DNA from: Todiramphus chloris collaris
Lineage: Eukaryota; Chordata; Aves; Coraciiformes; Alcedinidae
Length of the DNA stretch: 64,000 nt
Direction: 5' to 3'
NCBI GenBank assembly: GCA_025345505.1
Contig: JANVCC010000030.1
Location: 6,748,254 to 6,812,253 of the forward strand
Position 1 is the stretch's first letter; each line of letters begins with the position of its first letter. Under the pieces are notes generated by a model, which worked only from the letters and a program-made list of their open reading frames with translations, did not search any database and was not told where the DNA came from. Of this stretch, positions 24,880 to 38,300 are shown piece by piece. Both the position numbers and the translations under genes were made by a program.

Positions 24880-25384
24880 AACTGCGTCTAGCTTCGGAGC
24901 TCCCAACACAAGAAGGTCATGTACCTGTTGGATTGGGTCCAGAGGAGGGCCACAAAAATGATCTGCGGGCTGAAACACCTCTCCTACGAGGACAGGCCGA
25001 GAGAGTTGGGCTTGTTCAGCCTAGAGAAGGCTTTGGGGAGATCTTATTGCAGCCTTTCAGTATCTGAAGGGGGCCTGCAAGAAAGTTGGAGAGGGACTTT
25101 TTACAAAGGCCTGTAGTGACAGGACAAGGGGTAATGGTTTGGAACTGGAAGACAGTAGATTTAGATGGGAAATAAGAAGGAAATTCTTCACTCTGAGGGT
25201 GGTGAGACACTGGAACAGGCTGCCTGGGGAAGGTGTGGATACTCCATCACTGGATGTGTTCAAATCCAGGTTGGATGTGGCTTTGAGTAACCTGGTCTAG
25301 TGGGAGGTGTCCTGGCCCACAGCAGGGGATTGGAACCAGATGAGCTTTAAGGTCCCTTCCAACCCAAACCATTATATCATTTAA
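24880..25384 (+). mobile_element. CR1 LINE fragment (3' end of ORF2 plus 3' UTR)
   Basis: Plus-strand CR1 of about 505 bp. The C-terminal end of the CR1 ORF2 protein is readable: [21 protein letters not shown] and [10 protein letters not shown], encoded at about 24925-25035. These fit the CR1 pattern [11 protein letters not shown]...[22 protein letters not shown]. It continues into GGGTGGTGAGACACTGGAAC, CTGCCTGGGGAAGG and GGTCCCTTCCAACCCAAACC near the 3' end. Reading frame is disturbed after LEKA. 5'-truncated, as is usual for CR1. Confidence 0.95.
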
Positions 25385-28129
25385 GAAACCTTAGAAAAAC
25401 AGCATATATCCCGGTACTTCTGCTGCTGCCACTAGAAGCTGTAATCTCCTCTTTCTGTCAGCAGAAAGAGGATTTAAAAATCTCACGTCCAGCCTGTTCT
25501 TACAAATCTCTGTTGATGGACGAGTCCATTGCTTTCCTGTGCAATCCATTTCGGCACACCGCTCTCCTGCTCGATGCTTTATCCCAGTGCTCCCCTGTGC
25601 TAAGGCTATGACACTTTATCTCTAGCACAGCCAATACGCAGGACAGTTTATCTTTTGTATTCAGAATCTTTACATAAATGAGGATTAGTGGCTTCCTTCA
25701 GTTTTAACTTTCCTGGATTTTCAAGCCCCTAATCTACCAGCATTGGTTTATAGCATCTTTATATTCTTATCCCTACCCAAAATAGTCTGTATGGTCATTC
25801 ACAGCCTGGTCTGTAATAGAGAGAAATGTCCACTCCCAAACTCTTGTCTCACCCAGTTCAGCAGAGGCACTTCCTCCTGCTGAGCAGCAGAATTTTTGGA
25901 ATACTGAAAGAGGCTGACACAAACAGGTAATGGGAAATTACCCAAAGGGGCAATTACTGCCATGTGCCACAGCTTTTTAGACCTGCTGGCTAAGCCCCCT
26001 ACCAGCAGTGAGGATCAAACAGGTCTGATGACATGATTCATTGACATTACACTGGGTTTTGGATCCATAAGGATATTAACCAAATGCCAGTTTAGAAGGA
26101 TAATATTCATCAGCACAGACCATCTTCATGATGACTTCTCCTTTCTTAATTAGGTTCTTCTGTTCTGTTCCAGAAGTAGAGTTGAGCCTTCTGCAATTAG
26201 TAAGAAGCACAGTATATGTATGGGGTTTACTCTCCTAAACATAACCTAAGCTACTCTGTACATTTAATTAGAATGAAACAGCAAACATCAGAAGTTGCAA
26301 TGTTTGAAAATAAAAGTTCTTTTGGAAAAGAAGAACAAACAAGATCTAAGAGAACAATATTCTGTAGATTATGAAAACGGGTTTGAGTGTACAAAGACAG
26401 CTGAAATCTATCGAGTACTGCCAACACACCCAAACCAATTACAGATAAAGCTCCTATGAAGTATGAATTAGTAAGAACTTGGAGAGACCATCTTGGCATG
26501 AAAGTTCTCCTCACTCCTTCTCTTTCAAAGCTTGCCAAGGAAATTAACCCACTGAGATGTAATTAAAGGCAACAGAAAAAAAACAACCATCCAATCAAAC
26601 AAGAAGCCATATTTATCTCTGTTTTGTTGAAATTTTACAAAGTCATTTTTCCCTCCTCTCTACTCTAGGCTGGTCTCACAGATAAACAATTGAAATTAAT
26701 GTAGTATCAGTGGTTTTCAGACTTCTGTTTCATTTCATGTCCAAAAGACAAAAGGGTTCACAAGACTTTCTGCACTGAAAGATACTCATTTGCCAATTTG
26801 CATCCTTGATAAAGAGCCTCTCTGTAACAATTTTCATGCATTTAAAAGCACAAAAAATATAATTCTGCATTAGCAGGTGACAATAGAAAGGACCTTAAAA
26901 CCTCTAGATATTAGAAATCCAGATTTTCTTATGGGCAGATATAAGAACAAACTTGGTACCTGTGATTTTTTTAACTGCTTCTGTTAAGAGTGTAAAGGCC
27001 TGATTGCCTTATCTCCCATATCTCCAAATAGTACAATAATATTAAAAGGCATGATGCAAAATACAACAAAAGGCTTAAAACTCTGCCTGCACTCAAGTCA
27101 ATATGCCCTTCACATCCCTTGGTCCCAGCTTCACAGCAATCCCCAGCAATGGAAAACCCATGGAACCAGCACCCAGACTTGGGGGCTGGCTGTGCTCCTC
27201 TCCAGAAGGATGAGCTCATGGCTGCGTTGAGCACAGCTCAGGGACTCCCAGCATCCGTCCGCACTCAGGGGCAGCTTTCCCAGCCAAACCACCTCAGGTG
27301 AAATTTCCGTAACAGCCTTTGTAGGCACTGGTATCGGCAACGAGAAGAGAGGCTAGTTCACAGGGACCAGGGAAAGCACAGCTCAGAACCAGGCAGAGAC
27401 TGGTTCTGTGCAATCAAAGGAGATGTGATTGCTGGCAGTGCAGTACTGGCTATAGGACTGCTGTCCTGTGCTACCTCATAACAGCCTATAAAAGTTCCCT
27501 CAGCGGGGGCCATTAGAGCAAGCTTAGTGGGCTATCGAACATCAGTGTTAGATGCCTTGCCTGCTGTGTGCCTAACGGATAGCAGTCAAAATCTGCTAAT
27601 TATTACAAACATCTGTCTGTTGAATACTTCACACACAGCATGATGCCTCTGGAACAGATGCAAATTCTGTTCAGAGCCGGCAAATGCAAATAAAGTGCTG
27701 GAGAGGATACCTACAGCGAACGAATGGATGGCTGCTTGGCTGCCTTCTCCTCCAGCAACACAGCACACATGCCTTGCTTTCACCACTTCAAGTGAGATCT
27801 GTGCTGCAGGACAGTGGGGAGCATCACGCAGAGGCAGCATGAGCGGACATAACTGCAAGCATTACAAGGAGGGGGCAGAGTTAGAAGGCAAGTGACTTTT
27901 CCTTCTTTAACAAGTCCATATCCACCTACAGGGTTTGTCCTTCTCTTTGTTCACTAAGAAAACACAAAGGTGAAACCTGCAAGTGAAGCCCATCTCAAAT
28001 ACTATTGACAAAAGTGATGCCTTGATGAACACACTAGAACGTAAATTATGGGTTGGGTTCAGGCATAAACTGTCATTCTTTTCTTCATTTACAGCCACAG
28101 AATCATTTCCAGAACTGTAAATGATACCT
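25385..28129. other. Unique non-coding stretch
   Basis: Contains a perfect 11-bp inverted repeat with a 4-base loop at 25447-25472 and otherwise unique sequence. The minus-strand frame 26251-26538 has a hydrophobic stretch but no known family. No interspersed repeat is recognised. Confidence 0.5.
25447..25472. repeat. Perfect 11-bp hairpin
   Basis: TCCTCTTTCTG at 25447-25457 pairs exactly with CAGAAAGAGGA at 25462-25472 around a TCAG loop. The polypyrimidine/polypurine composition makes a cruciform or structured RNA possible. No T-run follows and this is eukaryotic DNA, so it is not called a terminator. Confidence 0.8.
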
Positions 28130-29120
28130 TAAAAAAGGAAAGGGAAAAAATAATTATATTTGCCTTTTTACCGTAAACATTTCTTAACTAGAAACGTTTA
28201 AAGCTCTACAAAGCAAATGCTTAAATGTCACAAGAAAAGCTAAATGCAATTGCTTTGTTCTGGTTTTAATACAGTGAATCAGAGTAACATTAATTGCTTG
28301 CTCTCATTTCAAAACAGTGTTGTGATATATCAGCATTAGAGTCAAGTAGACATTTCCCAGTAAAACACTTCTCCAGCTGAAGAATGTTTCAATAAGCATA
28401 AATTTTTCAAAGAAATAAATTTAACTTTGTGTTGTGATTTGGATTTGTTTTATAATAAAATTTAGAGTTCTGACAAAAGCAACTTTTAAAATTCAATTTC
28501 AATATTTTGACTCAAGCTTACTTACAATTCTTTTTTTGGTTGTAAACACAAAAAAGTTAGAAATGAAACTAAAAATAATAAATAGTTTCGATTAAAACAC
28601 ATTAATTCTTCTGACCCTCTGCTTTTTTAAATTGTCACTGCATTAGAAGGCCCGTGAAGACTGAAAACAAAACCTGACATTTTGGCATTTTGCAGAGAAC
28701 AGATTCACACGTGGATGTAATCGAGGAGCCAGCATTAGGTAGATAAGATTAGCTAAAAGTGGTAGTGCTTTGATTTTTCTTCAGCAAATACTTCAGACAG
28801 CTAATCAAATACTGAAATATAAGCAAGTGCTTATGTGCTTTGTTGAGGAGAGTGATTTGAGCACATTCTGAAGGTTAATCGTGCACTTCACATGCTTTGC
28901 TGAATTTATTCGTGTGGGACTGATCCAAAGCCCTTGAAGTCATTAGTATTTTCTCAGTGAATTTCTGTATCAGACTTTAGAAGCAGTAGCTGATTTTTTG
29001 CTCTTCAAAAATATTTTTCTCCATAAAGAATATTTTAAAACAGTCTAGTATGACCTATTAGTATAGTACAAAATACTAGCATAGTAATTATTATGTTTAG
29101 AAAGGAATACAATATAATTT
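28130..29120. promoter_or_regulatory. Long AT-rich block, candidate conserved non-coding region
   Basis: About 1 kb of AT-rich unique sequence with no open frame of 60 codons on either strand and no repeat similarity. Homeodomain-type cores recur: GTTTCGATTAAAACACATTAAT near 28585, GCTAATCAAATACTG near 28800, GGTTAATCG near 28873. CpG-containing words GGATGTAATCGAGG near 28712 and TTATTCGTGTGG near 28906 lie in this otherwise CpG-poor block. It looks like a developmental enhancer region, but conservation cannot be seen here. Confidence 0.25.
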
Positions 29121-32100
29121 CTTCATATTTTTCATGTTAGGCATCTGTTGGCTTTTTTTAATTAAAATTATCTGCACTCAGAATGTCCATAGAGGATAAG
29201 GAGCAATAGAGTCAAAATGATAAGTTACGGAATATGAATTTTAATTAAAAAAAACCCCACTCTGCTCACAAAATCAGAAAAGTAATTATGTAACAAAATC
29301 TATCTGCTCTTTAACCAGCCTGTTACACGTTGGTTCCCAACAAGCCTCACAAACTTACACAGAAATTATCACATGTCCTGTCCTCAATGAATGGCTGTTT
29401 CCACAGGACAGCAGGTACTCGGAGCAGAGGGAGATGAGGAGTGGATGTTTCTTGATGTTAACGGTGCTGATGGCAGTGACAACGTGCTATGTGCAAGAAA
29501 TATGGAGGAGTCAGGTTTCAGTTTACGAGATGAGAAAGGTTAGTGTGCCTCATCAATCTGTGACGGGGAGCTGGTGACACTAACAGTAGAAGCACCTTCT
29601 GGAGAAGAGTGATAGCACATATTATGGAAATGTCAAAGTCATCTTCTGTCTGAAAAGGATTCTGATGGCAACATTTCATGTTCTGGATACCACTTCACTA
29701 CATCTGACTGATGTAATAAATCCACTTAGTTATTAAGTGAGTCCAGGCAGTTAACCATAAGTAGCTGTCATTTCACAGAAAACATGTCCGGTCAACAGGG
29801 ATCAGAGTGACGTACCTCCAGCCATGACTGCTCCTCAGACTATCATACCTGGCAAATTCTGGTATGGAAAGAACACAGGAACCTTACCAGTACTGAGTGT
29901 GGAAACTGCATAGCACTTACTCTTATTCCACTAGTGATGACTGACTGGGATCCTCAATATTTTAGAAACTTTCACAAATACTCATGGGCGAGTTTGAAGA
30001 ATGCTGCCAAAACAATATGATTGATGCAAGGACATATGAATGAGCTACTAAAAGATCAGAGTTTCTGGCAGACCTCTTCAACCTGTAGGTGACATAGTTT
30101 TCTCAGGCAGAAGAGTAAAAAAAGCCCTGTTGCATCCAGAACACATTCAGGCAGGCACCTCAGCATGCTCAGCACTGGTTTGACTGTGCTCCCAAACGGC
30201 AGTTGATATAATTTTGCTCCCATTTCAGTTAATATGGAGAGGTTGGAAAATATCAGGTACAAGGAAGAAACCTCCTGCAAGGTTCAGATAAGAAATCTAT
30301 CTAAAACGCAGAATAAAATACCTACACGTGCGACAGTTACAGTGACACTGTTACACAAACTGCCAGGCTTATTCTCTGCAGTTGCACTGGTACTGGCAAA
30401 ATCAAGAAAACTCCCTGCTGCAAAAACCAGAACTGAATGCAGATACAGAGAACAAGGTAAGATTCTGTGGGCCAGGGATCCCAGAAGTCCCAGCTAATAC
30501 CATGAAGATAATAAATTCAATAGATTTGAAATCCAAAGAGGGACCTATGTGATACCTAACCTGTTCTTCAACAGCACAAGTCATAAAAATTTATCTATTG
30601 AGATTTTGACAGTAACAAACGAAATATTCCCACATTTACACTTTGCACTGGTGACCACTCAGAAACTTCTGCCTAGACAGACAAGTGTCAAGTGGATTTT
30701 ACAGCATGTGATCCTCGGTCCCCAGAAGAATACAAACAGGTACAGAAGAGATACAAGGCGCTGTAGGTGTAACACTGGTCACTTCTTCAGGGGACAAAAG
30801 TAGAAAGGTATTGGTGTCAAATGGCACACCAAAAAGCCAAACCCACCCCTTCACCTCTCAACCCACTGTCAATCACTCTTTGCTAACCATGAGAACAGAA
30901 CAAATGCAGAACCTTACAGTGCCAGGCTCTGAAATGCTTTCGACAGTCCAGGTTCTGGTAGGAATTATCAGAATCTTTTTACCTGTGCTTTGGGTGCTCC
31001 TGGAGACTTCACTGCAAACACCAACTTCCTACAGATTTTTCCCTACCCTCTCAGAGCACCTAGGGCAAAATACTGGCATTCATCTTCCAATCCATCCAGC
31101 ACTACTGAATCCAGGTATTACCCAGCAGCAGCCAGAGCACTGCAAGCTCAAACCACCACTCTTCTGTCAAACTTCAAACTCTTTGAAATTTATCCATAGC
31201 CATTTGATAGACATGAGGGGTATTTAAAGTGCTCTATGATGGTAGCTGTTGGACATGCAGCCTCAATACTGCTGCAAAGACCTACACTCGATGAACGTTA
31301 CTACAAATTTCTAGTCGGCTGTCCTAAAGACTGACAGAGGACGCTCAGGTGCTATTTGAATGAAGTAATATTTTACTTGAGCTTGAGAAGTCTAAACCAG
31401 CCGTGTGATAATGCTTGAACTGTGTTACAGACCTGTCTGTACTGAATTTTTTAGAATATATTTCTGATGGCTTTTTCCTATGTACACAGAAGAAATGCAC
31501 AGGAAAAACCAGAACTTCCTAAGGACTAAACCAGTGTCTTGATGTTTGCTTGCTCTTTCTCCAGCAGAACCAAAATTAACACAATACTAATGAATGATGT
31601 CATAGTATCTCCTTCAAGACTGCATACTCCTCACACACAGAAAGAGATTTTTAAGACTATATGCAGCATACACCTGGTGACTTTTGCCATAGCATATCGA
31701 ATCTCCTCTACAGTGGACAGATATAAAATATGGCATTTGCAATACCTGCAATCTGCTTTTCTTGTGGCATTTCGAATTGCATTTAATTTAGAATTAAACT
31801 ACTGCCACATGGAGATTAGAGCAGCAAATAATGTCAACTTACTATGAGGTATAAGTTACAGTTCTGTGCTAGAAAAGTTGTTCATTAACTGCTTCCTTCC
31901 CCTCCTTTAAAACAATGGGTTTATTTTGTTAAGACACAGATATCATAATTTAATGAAATAACAGCCACTCATAGATGGAAGGCAAAAAAAAAAAAAAAAG
32001 AAATGAAAAATACCATTCTTTAATTCAGAACTTAGACGCATCTAAAAGCCCTAATGGGCAACTCTACCCCTCGACTCCCTGTCTAGCCCATTCCCTTGCT

Positions 32101-33229
32101 CTCGTTTGCCTGTGAAATATCCAATACAGACCAGTTTCAGAGACTAAGAGAAAGGACAAGTGAGCCACAGGTTTTATTATATGTTCCTATGCGATCCTGC
32201 CTCGAAGGCAGATAAGCTGCAATCATAACTACATTTTGTGGTGGGAAGGAAAAATTATTTCAAGACCAGAAAATCCAGAATTGCTCCACAGATACTAATT
32301 CAAAACTGTCACCTGCCCAGATGAATGCTTAGGAGGAAAAAAAAAAAAAAAGTTAAGCTCTGCACTTGCAGGTAATCACATTACACATTACCAGAAAACT
32401 GTTTCTTGCTTGGATTTCATTCAAACACACCAGCTTCACTTGTGATTTATGGAACTGCAGAAATCTCCACAGATATTTTTTTCCCTTCTTAGCCCTCTGG
32501 TTTAAATATAACACTCTAAGTTTAGCTGAGAAACTGGGAAGGCAATTTACTTTTGCTAATATTAAACCAAAGAAAAAAATCAATTCTTTTTGTACCTAGA
32601 AGAAAAAAAGTAAATTGAACTGTTCTTTTATCTTAAATGCTAACTGAAACCATCCCTTCCAGGTAGAAACTATCAGTAAGATGAGCCTAAGTTCTTCATC
32701 TGACTTTGGCAGAGCAGAATCACTATCAGTCAGAGGGATCCCAGCAGAAACCATAAAACGTGGAAGCACAAAGATATTACAGGAAAAATCTCACATGTCA
32801 GACTGTTTTATGAAGTAAAACCCATAGAAAGAAACCTCTGCAAAGACCAAACTAGGCTGTTATAGGGAAGAAAACTTAATTAGCTTCTTAGCAAAGTTCC
32901 TCCTGCCTCACCCATAAGCGGTCTATTCTACAAGGCACCTCACCAACATACGAGTGGGACAAAAGGTTACCTGAAGAAATGCAAGTATTTCATCAATGCT
33001 TACTGTAAACTTCAAAGGACCACAAGACATCCCGGCATCAAGATACTTACTGAGTCACTATACAACCACAACTTGGAAAGGTCGTTCATTTATCAAGAAA
33101 TCAAATACTGGGACCATAAATTAGCTCTTGCTTTTTATCTTCTAAGTGGAATTCAGTTGTGACTAGACACAGCATTACATAACCATCAGATATGCCAACG
33201 TGCCCTAAGGCCTTGGGTACATTATACAC
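29121..33229. other. Unique non-coding stretch
   Basis: A16 at 31984-31999 and A15 at 32337-32351 are the only clear simple repeats. Open frames such as 30811-31227 (138 codons) lack domains. No interspersed repeat was recognised. Confidence 0.5.
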
Positions 33230-33500
33230 TTGCTGTTGCCATGGAAATAATGATTCCTATTTAAGAAGTGATAGGCAGCAGCCTGTCACAATGTCATTCC
33301 TGAATGTCCCAAGGGAGCCTTGTCAATGAACACCAGGCTGAAACGCCTTATTGTGATTCCTGTGAAATCCCGATCTCCAGGAAGACTTTGCTGATCTTTT
33401 AAGGCCCTGTCACAGAATTCTCATGCAATCCTGACTTCACTGTTATGTTTTCTGGAGCTTTTTTTACCATCATTCTGTGCAGTTACTGTAGGATTTACGA
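33230..33500. promoter_or_regulatory. Candidate regulatory block with an RFX-type X-box-like site
   Basis: Begins with GTTGCCATGGAAAT at about 33235-33248, close to the RFX X-box pattern GTTGCCATGGCAAC; its right half-site is imperfect. It continues with unique, balanced-composition sequence (CCTGTCACAATGTCATTCC, GAATGTCCCAAGGGAGCC) that does not look like a repeat. The enhancer reading is inference. Confidence 0.25.
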
Positions 33501-35249
33501 CCACTGTTGACTAGAAAACAAAGCTTGCATTATGCATTTGATAAAATCTGTAACCAGTGGCCTGGAAGGTGCAGCCACAGAACAGACCTGCTTAGAAGAG
33601 AGGCGACTGAGCTCTGCTTTGAGGTGTAAAACACTGCTTAACAGTGACCACATAGTCAAGAGGAGAGACTTCACAGTTCAGCAAAGTTGGCAACAGTGAT
33701 TGTGGTGGGATTCTGTGGTGTCACGTTTTCAGATTCTCCTTTTTCATAGTACAGACTCTCACCTTTCTGCATTCAAATGTGAAATTGGGAACATATGGGA
33801 TTTGCCATAGTAAAAGAATGCAACTTCACCAACTCTCAAAGTTTTGTTCAATTGAATAAGAAGTTTTGATTACTTATAGACAGTACACGCTGCATGCAAG
33901 CACTATTTGTGAACACTTTGTTTTCATTCTTGAAAATATTTTCTTATTTATTACTTTCATATTGTTATCTTCTAGATCCTCGCCAGAATCATCAAGAGCT
34001 CCCCAGCTATTTCTGCCATAACATACTTTACTTCATGCAGGGCTCAGCTACAGGAACTGCTGACCACACTACACAGAGTCAAGAAAACTGCCATTTAGGA
34101 GCAACACCATTCATTGGCAGTCCAGAATCTGTGCTGCAGGTGCTGTTCTCCCTGTCCAAGCATATTGTGTTGTACATGTAAAAAATTCCAGGCCTCATCA
34201 GCTAAAGATTTCTGAAAAATTTATTCCTGTTATATCCCTAATAACAGCCTCATTTCTAACTGCCTGAAAAAAAGAGTAAAACACTATGAATGGTTATGCT
34301 TTTCAGCCCATTTGATTTTCTTTCCCTGGGCTCTACTCATCAGTTCTGCTGATGCTACTGTGGCTGAAATCACATTAACACTTTCCAGGAATTCATTAGA
34401 TAATGCCACGACAGATAATCAGCTAACAAAAAATTCTGCCTTCATATTTCTGTGTCACTCTATTTTACAAAAGATGGCTTTAATGATACAGGAAAGGACA
34501 GACACACACACGCGAACCATTTTCCCAGGCTTATGACACCAATATGAGCTTTATGCCAACTGACACCTGCAGCTTTCACTTGCTTACCCTGAAAGGCAAA
34601 GGTACCCAGCAAAGCACGGGACAAGCCTTTCATCTTGAGCTAAGCAGTCTTCCTTGTACCAGCAACTCTGCTTGGTCTTCCTTGGGCCAGTAGCTTGTCT
34701 GTATGGGAGTCCACATTCCATCACCTAAGCAACATTTTCAACCTTCAGGGTCTTTCATAAAGAGGTTTGATGTTAAGGTTTGCAATTCCGTGTTAAACCA
34801 GCTGGCTAGTTCCTCTGTCTTTATTCACTGGATGTTTCTTGAAAGAAATCATCAGGTGCTGTAAAACTGCAGAACACCCTGACTTCAACGGAACTTTGCC
34901 ATTTTGTATCCATTGAAGAACTGACCTGCCTGGAAAGGATAAATTTTAAATCAACTTACGGGGGGGGTGGAGGAGTGGAAATGAAATCACTGGTGAAGTA
35001 TTTCCAAACTCATGCACTCTGGAGGAAAAACCTCTGAGTACAGAATTATTGCACACTATTAAAATATCTTATCTGTCCAGCAATTCAATAGCCTGTAAAA
35101 TTACTTGGGCCTGTTCAGAAAGTAAACAGAAGAAAATACCAAAAGCACACCACCAAACAGGTTTTCCCACTACTTGAGTACTTTCCAATTAATGCCCAAT
35201 CTGCTGTTTACACGCATGGAAGACAGAAATTCATTTCATGTGCTTGAAT
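33501..35249. other. Unique non-coding stretch
   Basis: A G8 run lies at 34960-34967. No gene or repeat is recognised. Confidence 0.5.
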
Positions 35250-35340
35250 CAAAATAGCCTCAGTGGTAGAGTACAATGGTATTCGACTCCAGTGCTTTCA
35301 TCTTCAGTGGTTCATTGTCTGCTCTGCCAAGAACACAATT
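35250..35340 (+). mobile_element. Possible MIR-like tRNA-derived SINE remnant
   Basis: TAGCCTCAGTGG at 35255-35266 resembles the tRNA/SINE A box (TRGCNNAGTGG, with one extra base). GGTTCATTGTC at 35309-35319 resembles a degraded B box (GGTTCGANTCC). The spacing is about 43 bases between them. Directly after the B box comes CTGCTCTGCCAAG, like the CTGGCTCTGCCAC that follows the B box in MIR. Similarity fades beyond 35340. It could be chance, because both boxes are short and imperfect. A tRNA gene is excluded: no acceptor stem can be formed. Confidence 0.4.
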
Positions 35341-38300
35341 TGGCTCAACCAGCTTCCTTGGAGAAAATGAAAAAAAAACAACCCACCTGCTGGCATGTTC
35401 TATAGCAAGCACTATTTTCTGTTGATACTGAGGATGTTTAAACTCATGTTTACTCTTTTATTTTTAATCATAATTAAAAAATTGCCTTCATTATTCTTTT
35501 ATCTTTTCTTTGGTGTATGCATAATATTTTGATTCACTTTCTTCGCATTCTTGTGGCATCTTTACAAAACACACAGGGTTTAAGAGATTTGCACTCAGCT
35601 ATTTATTTGCTGCAGAACCCTAGAGAAAGAACAGTGAAATACTGTTTCGACCTGGGAACAAACAGGGAACTGAACAGTGAAGCAAAATATCACTATTCAC
35701 CTTCTACCCCACTGTCCTTCCCACGCCAGGCAAGGGAAGATGCTTCCCCCAGCAAATGAAGAGCACAGCCTGCTTTCCCCAGGACACTGTTCTAGCTGCT
35801 CTGGATTACATGTTAGAGAAGGAAGAACCATGGGTGTCTCCACGGGATGCAGAAGAGCCATCATGCAGATGCAGAAAGGATGCAAGACTATACCTTTTTG
35901 GTTTTTCCCTTCTACTGCAAATAGGCTCACTAAGGGCTATGAGGATAGCTGCAAACTGAGCTACCATTTCAGCAAGAGACAGAACCCAATTTTTTTGATT
36001 TTATTTTATGTTTTTTCATCAATGTATCATTTTGATAACTGCTGCACTACAAGGTCACTTATTTCAGCAGAGCATATTCTCTCCTTTTTGTGTGACTTGG
36101 TACTTGCACCTTTCTACCCTGTGGCCTTTATTCTATGGTGACAGGTACTTCAGACCAACGGGGCTGTGGGACTTCTGGCCAGATTGTGGGGTTTATGCAC
36201 CATTTCTACAGCAAGCAACAGAGGCCTGCACTACTCTTCCCATACTTGCATTACATTCCTTCCCCATAGTGTCAGACATGTCTTCTCTGCTCCAAGGAGG
36301 ATGTGTCCGCTCTGCTCAGCGCCTGTGAACCAGAATGCTCATAAGGGCAGTAAAAGAGGTAAGAGAGGAAAACATTCATGGGAGGTGCAGGTAGTCGATC
36401 ATGAACTCCCAGCAGGAGAAACTGTATCGCTGTATTCCAGGAGCAGCTTCCTTGGGTCATTTCCTTATAAGTAGAATAGGCACCCTTTTCTTACCACAGT
36501 AAATTTTGATCTTAATTAAAACCCTCAATTATCAGCTCTTAAGAAAATAGTAAATTTCTAATACAAGCTTCTGAGCTGAATTTGATTCCTAAACTAGAAC
36601 AAACACAGAAGATAGCAACTCTAAAGTAATGGGTGCTCCAATCACTGAATAATATCCCAAACTAGTACAATCTTTCTAGCAGTTTGTGGACTTGGAAGAA
36701 AACTTTCAAAATCTCTTAACTACACATTGAAAAAGATAACAGTGCACTCCATTTTAACCCTACAAACAGTCAGTGCCCAAAGGTGCTACGCTCCCTAGCA
36801 CAGCACATCACTGAGGTGAGACCCAGCCTTCTGCACAGCCATACTGGGCACTGCTTGCAGTCAACTGTTCCTTGCAATAACGTCAGCCAGTATTGGAAAG
36901 ACCAAGCCATACAAAAAAAATCAGCGCAACATCTGCGCAGTATCACACAATCCCACACGGAGTCAAAAATTCATAAAGAACTCTGGGGAGAAAACAAGCA
37001 TTGCCTTGGGAAAATCTGCAGCTCTGAAGCATTCCCTTGGTCTTCCATGTCTTTTAACCCCTCAACGGACAACTGTAAATGTGGGGATTGTTGACTACAT
37101 ATGATAAAAATCTTAAAGTAAGAGAGTTTAAAGCAGTATTTAACACTGCTGAGAGACGAGGAATAAAATGTACTGCCTAAAAGTAGAAAAGAATGAAGTA
37201 CTTCTTTTTTGACTGTTTTTTGACTGATGAATAATACTTCCAGACATTTTTATCCATTCTTCAGGGTGAAAAATACTACACGATTAAGAACATTCTGAAA
37301 ATGAAGAAAGTTTGTAAATTCTAAAATCCCCTTTGCAAGCCCCCTCATAAACAACTGTAAGATAATAATTGTATTTTATTTGTATTATTTCATAATCAAA
37401 TGTGGCAATTATTTTGCTTAAATCATTGGCTCAGACACTCACAGTTATGAGAGAAAGACCAAGTAAAAATCTCAGCACGGACAGTATAGTCATTGGATTC
37501 TTTCCTGAAAGAAAAATATGAGGAGTATCTGCCTGAAGATTTCAATTTGTCATGCAAGTGCAAAGATTGTTATATATGATACACTGTATTTTTTAGTCTC
37601 TGGTGTGCATACTGACGAGATAGTTTAAGAGTTGATATAAAATATATTTTAATTCTATGAACTCTGGCAGCCTACTGAATTATTTATATGATGTTATTTA
37701 CTTACTATATTTGAGTTTGACAATTCTAGATTTAGTACCACACATACACCTTCCTTTTTGATATGCTAACATCACAGCTTTGCTATACTTCTCAGAACTC
37801 CAAATGGAATAAATTTGCTTCAGCTTTGGATTTGCAAAGCAGAAGTTGTTGCAACACCCTATAGTATTCCACTTCTGGTTCATTTACTGCAAAATGTACA
37901 CACGTTAATTTATTTTCTTTTTAAACCCCTCCATTGATAAAAGCCTCGCAGAAATCATAACTTGCATCATTTATCTTCAAGGAGATGTTTTTGTTCTGAT
38001 TTTTCACACACATAATATTTGTGAGACTCTGATATGTGCTGGTCTGGGTTGCAGTTGCTCAGCTACTGCATCCAGGAGATTTGGACAAAGTTCCAGCCCT
38101 CACCTTTCTTGGGCCAAATTAGCAAAAAAAAACATGCAGTCTTAATAATTTATTTAGAGAAGTTAGTCTGATGAAACAGAACTGATACTCCTCAGACACA
38201 CAGCATGTGAGAAGAAGGCCAACAGAAGGAATCTAGCCCTGACTTTAAACTCCGATTGCAGTCTCAAACATAGCATGCATCTGGGAAAAAGAATACCCAT

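Noticed and set aside
35250-35340. tRNA gene
   Set aside because: A and B boxes are imperfect and no acceptor or anticodon stem forms.
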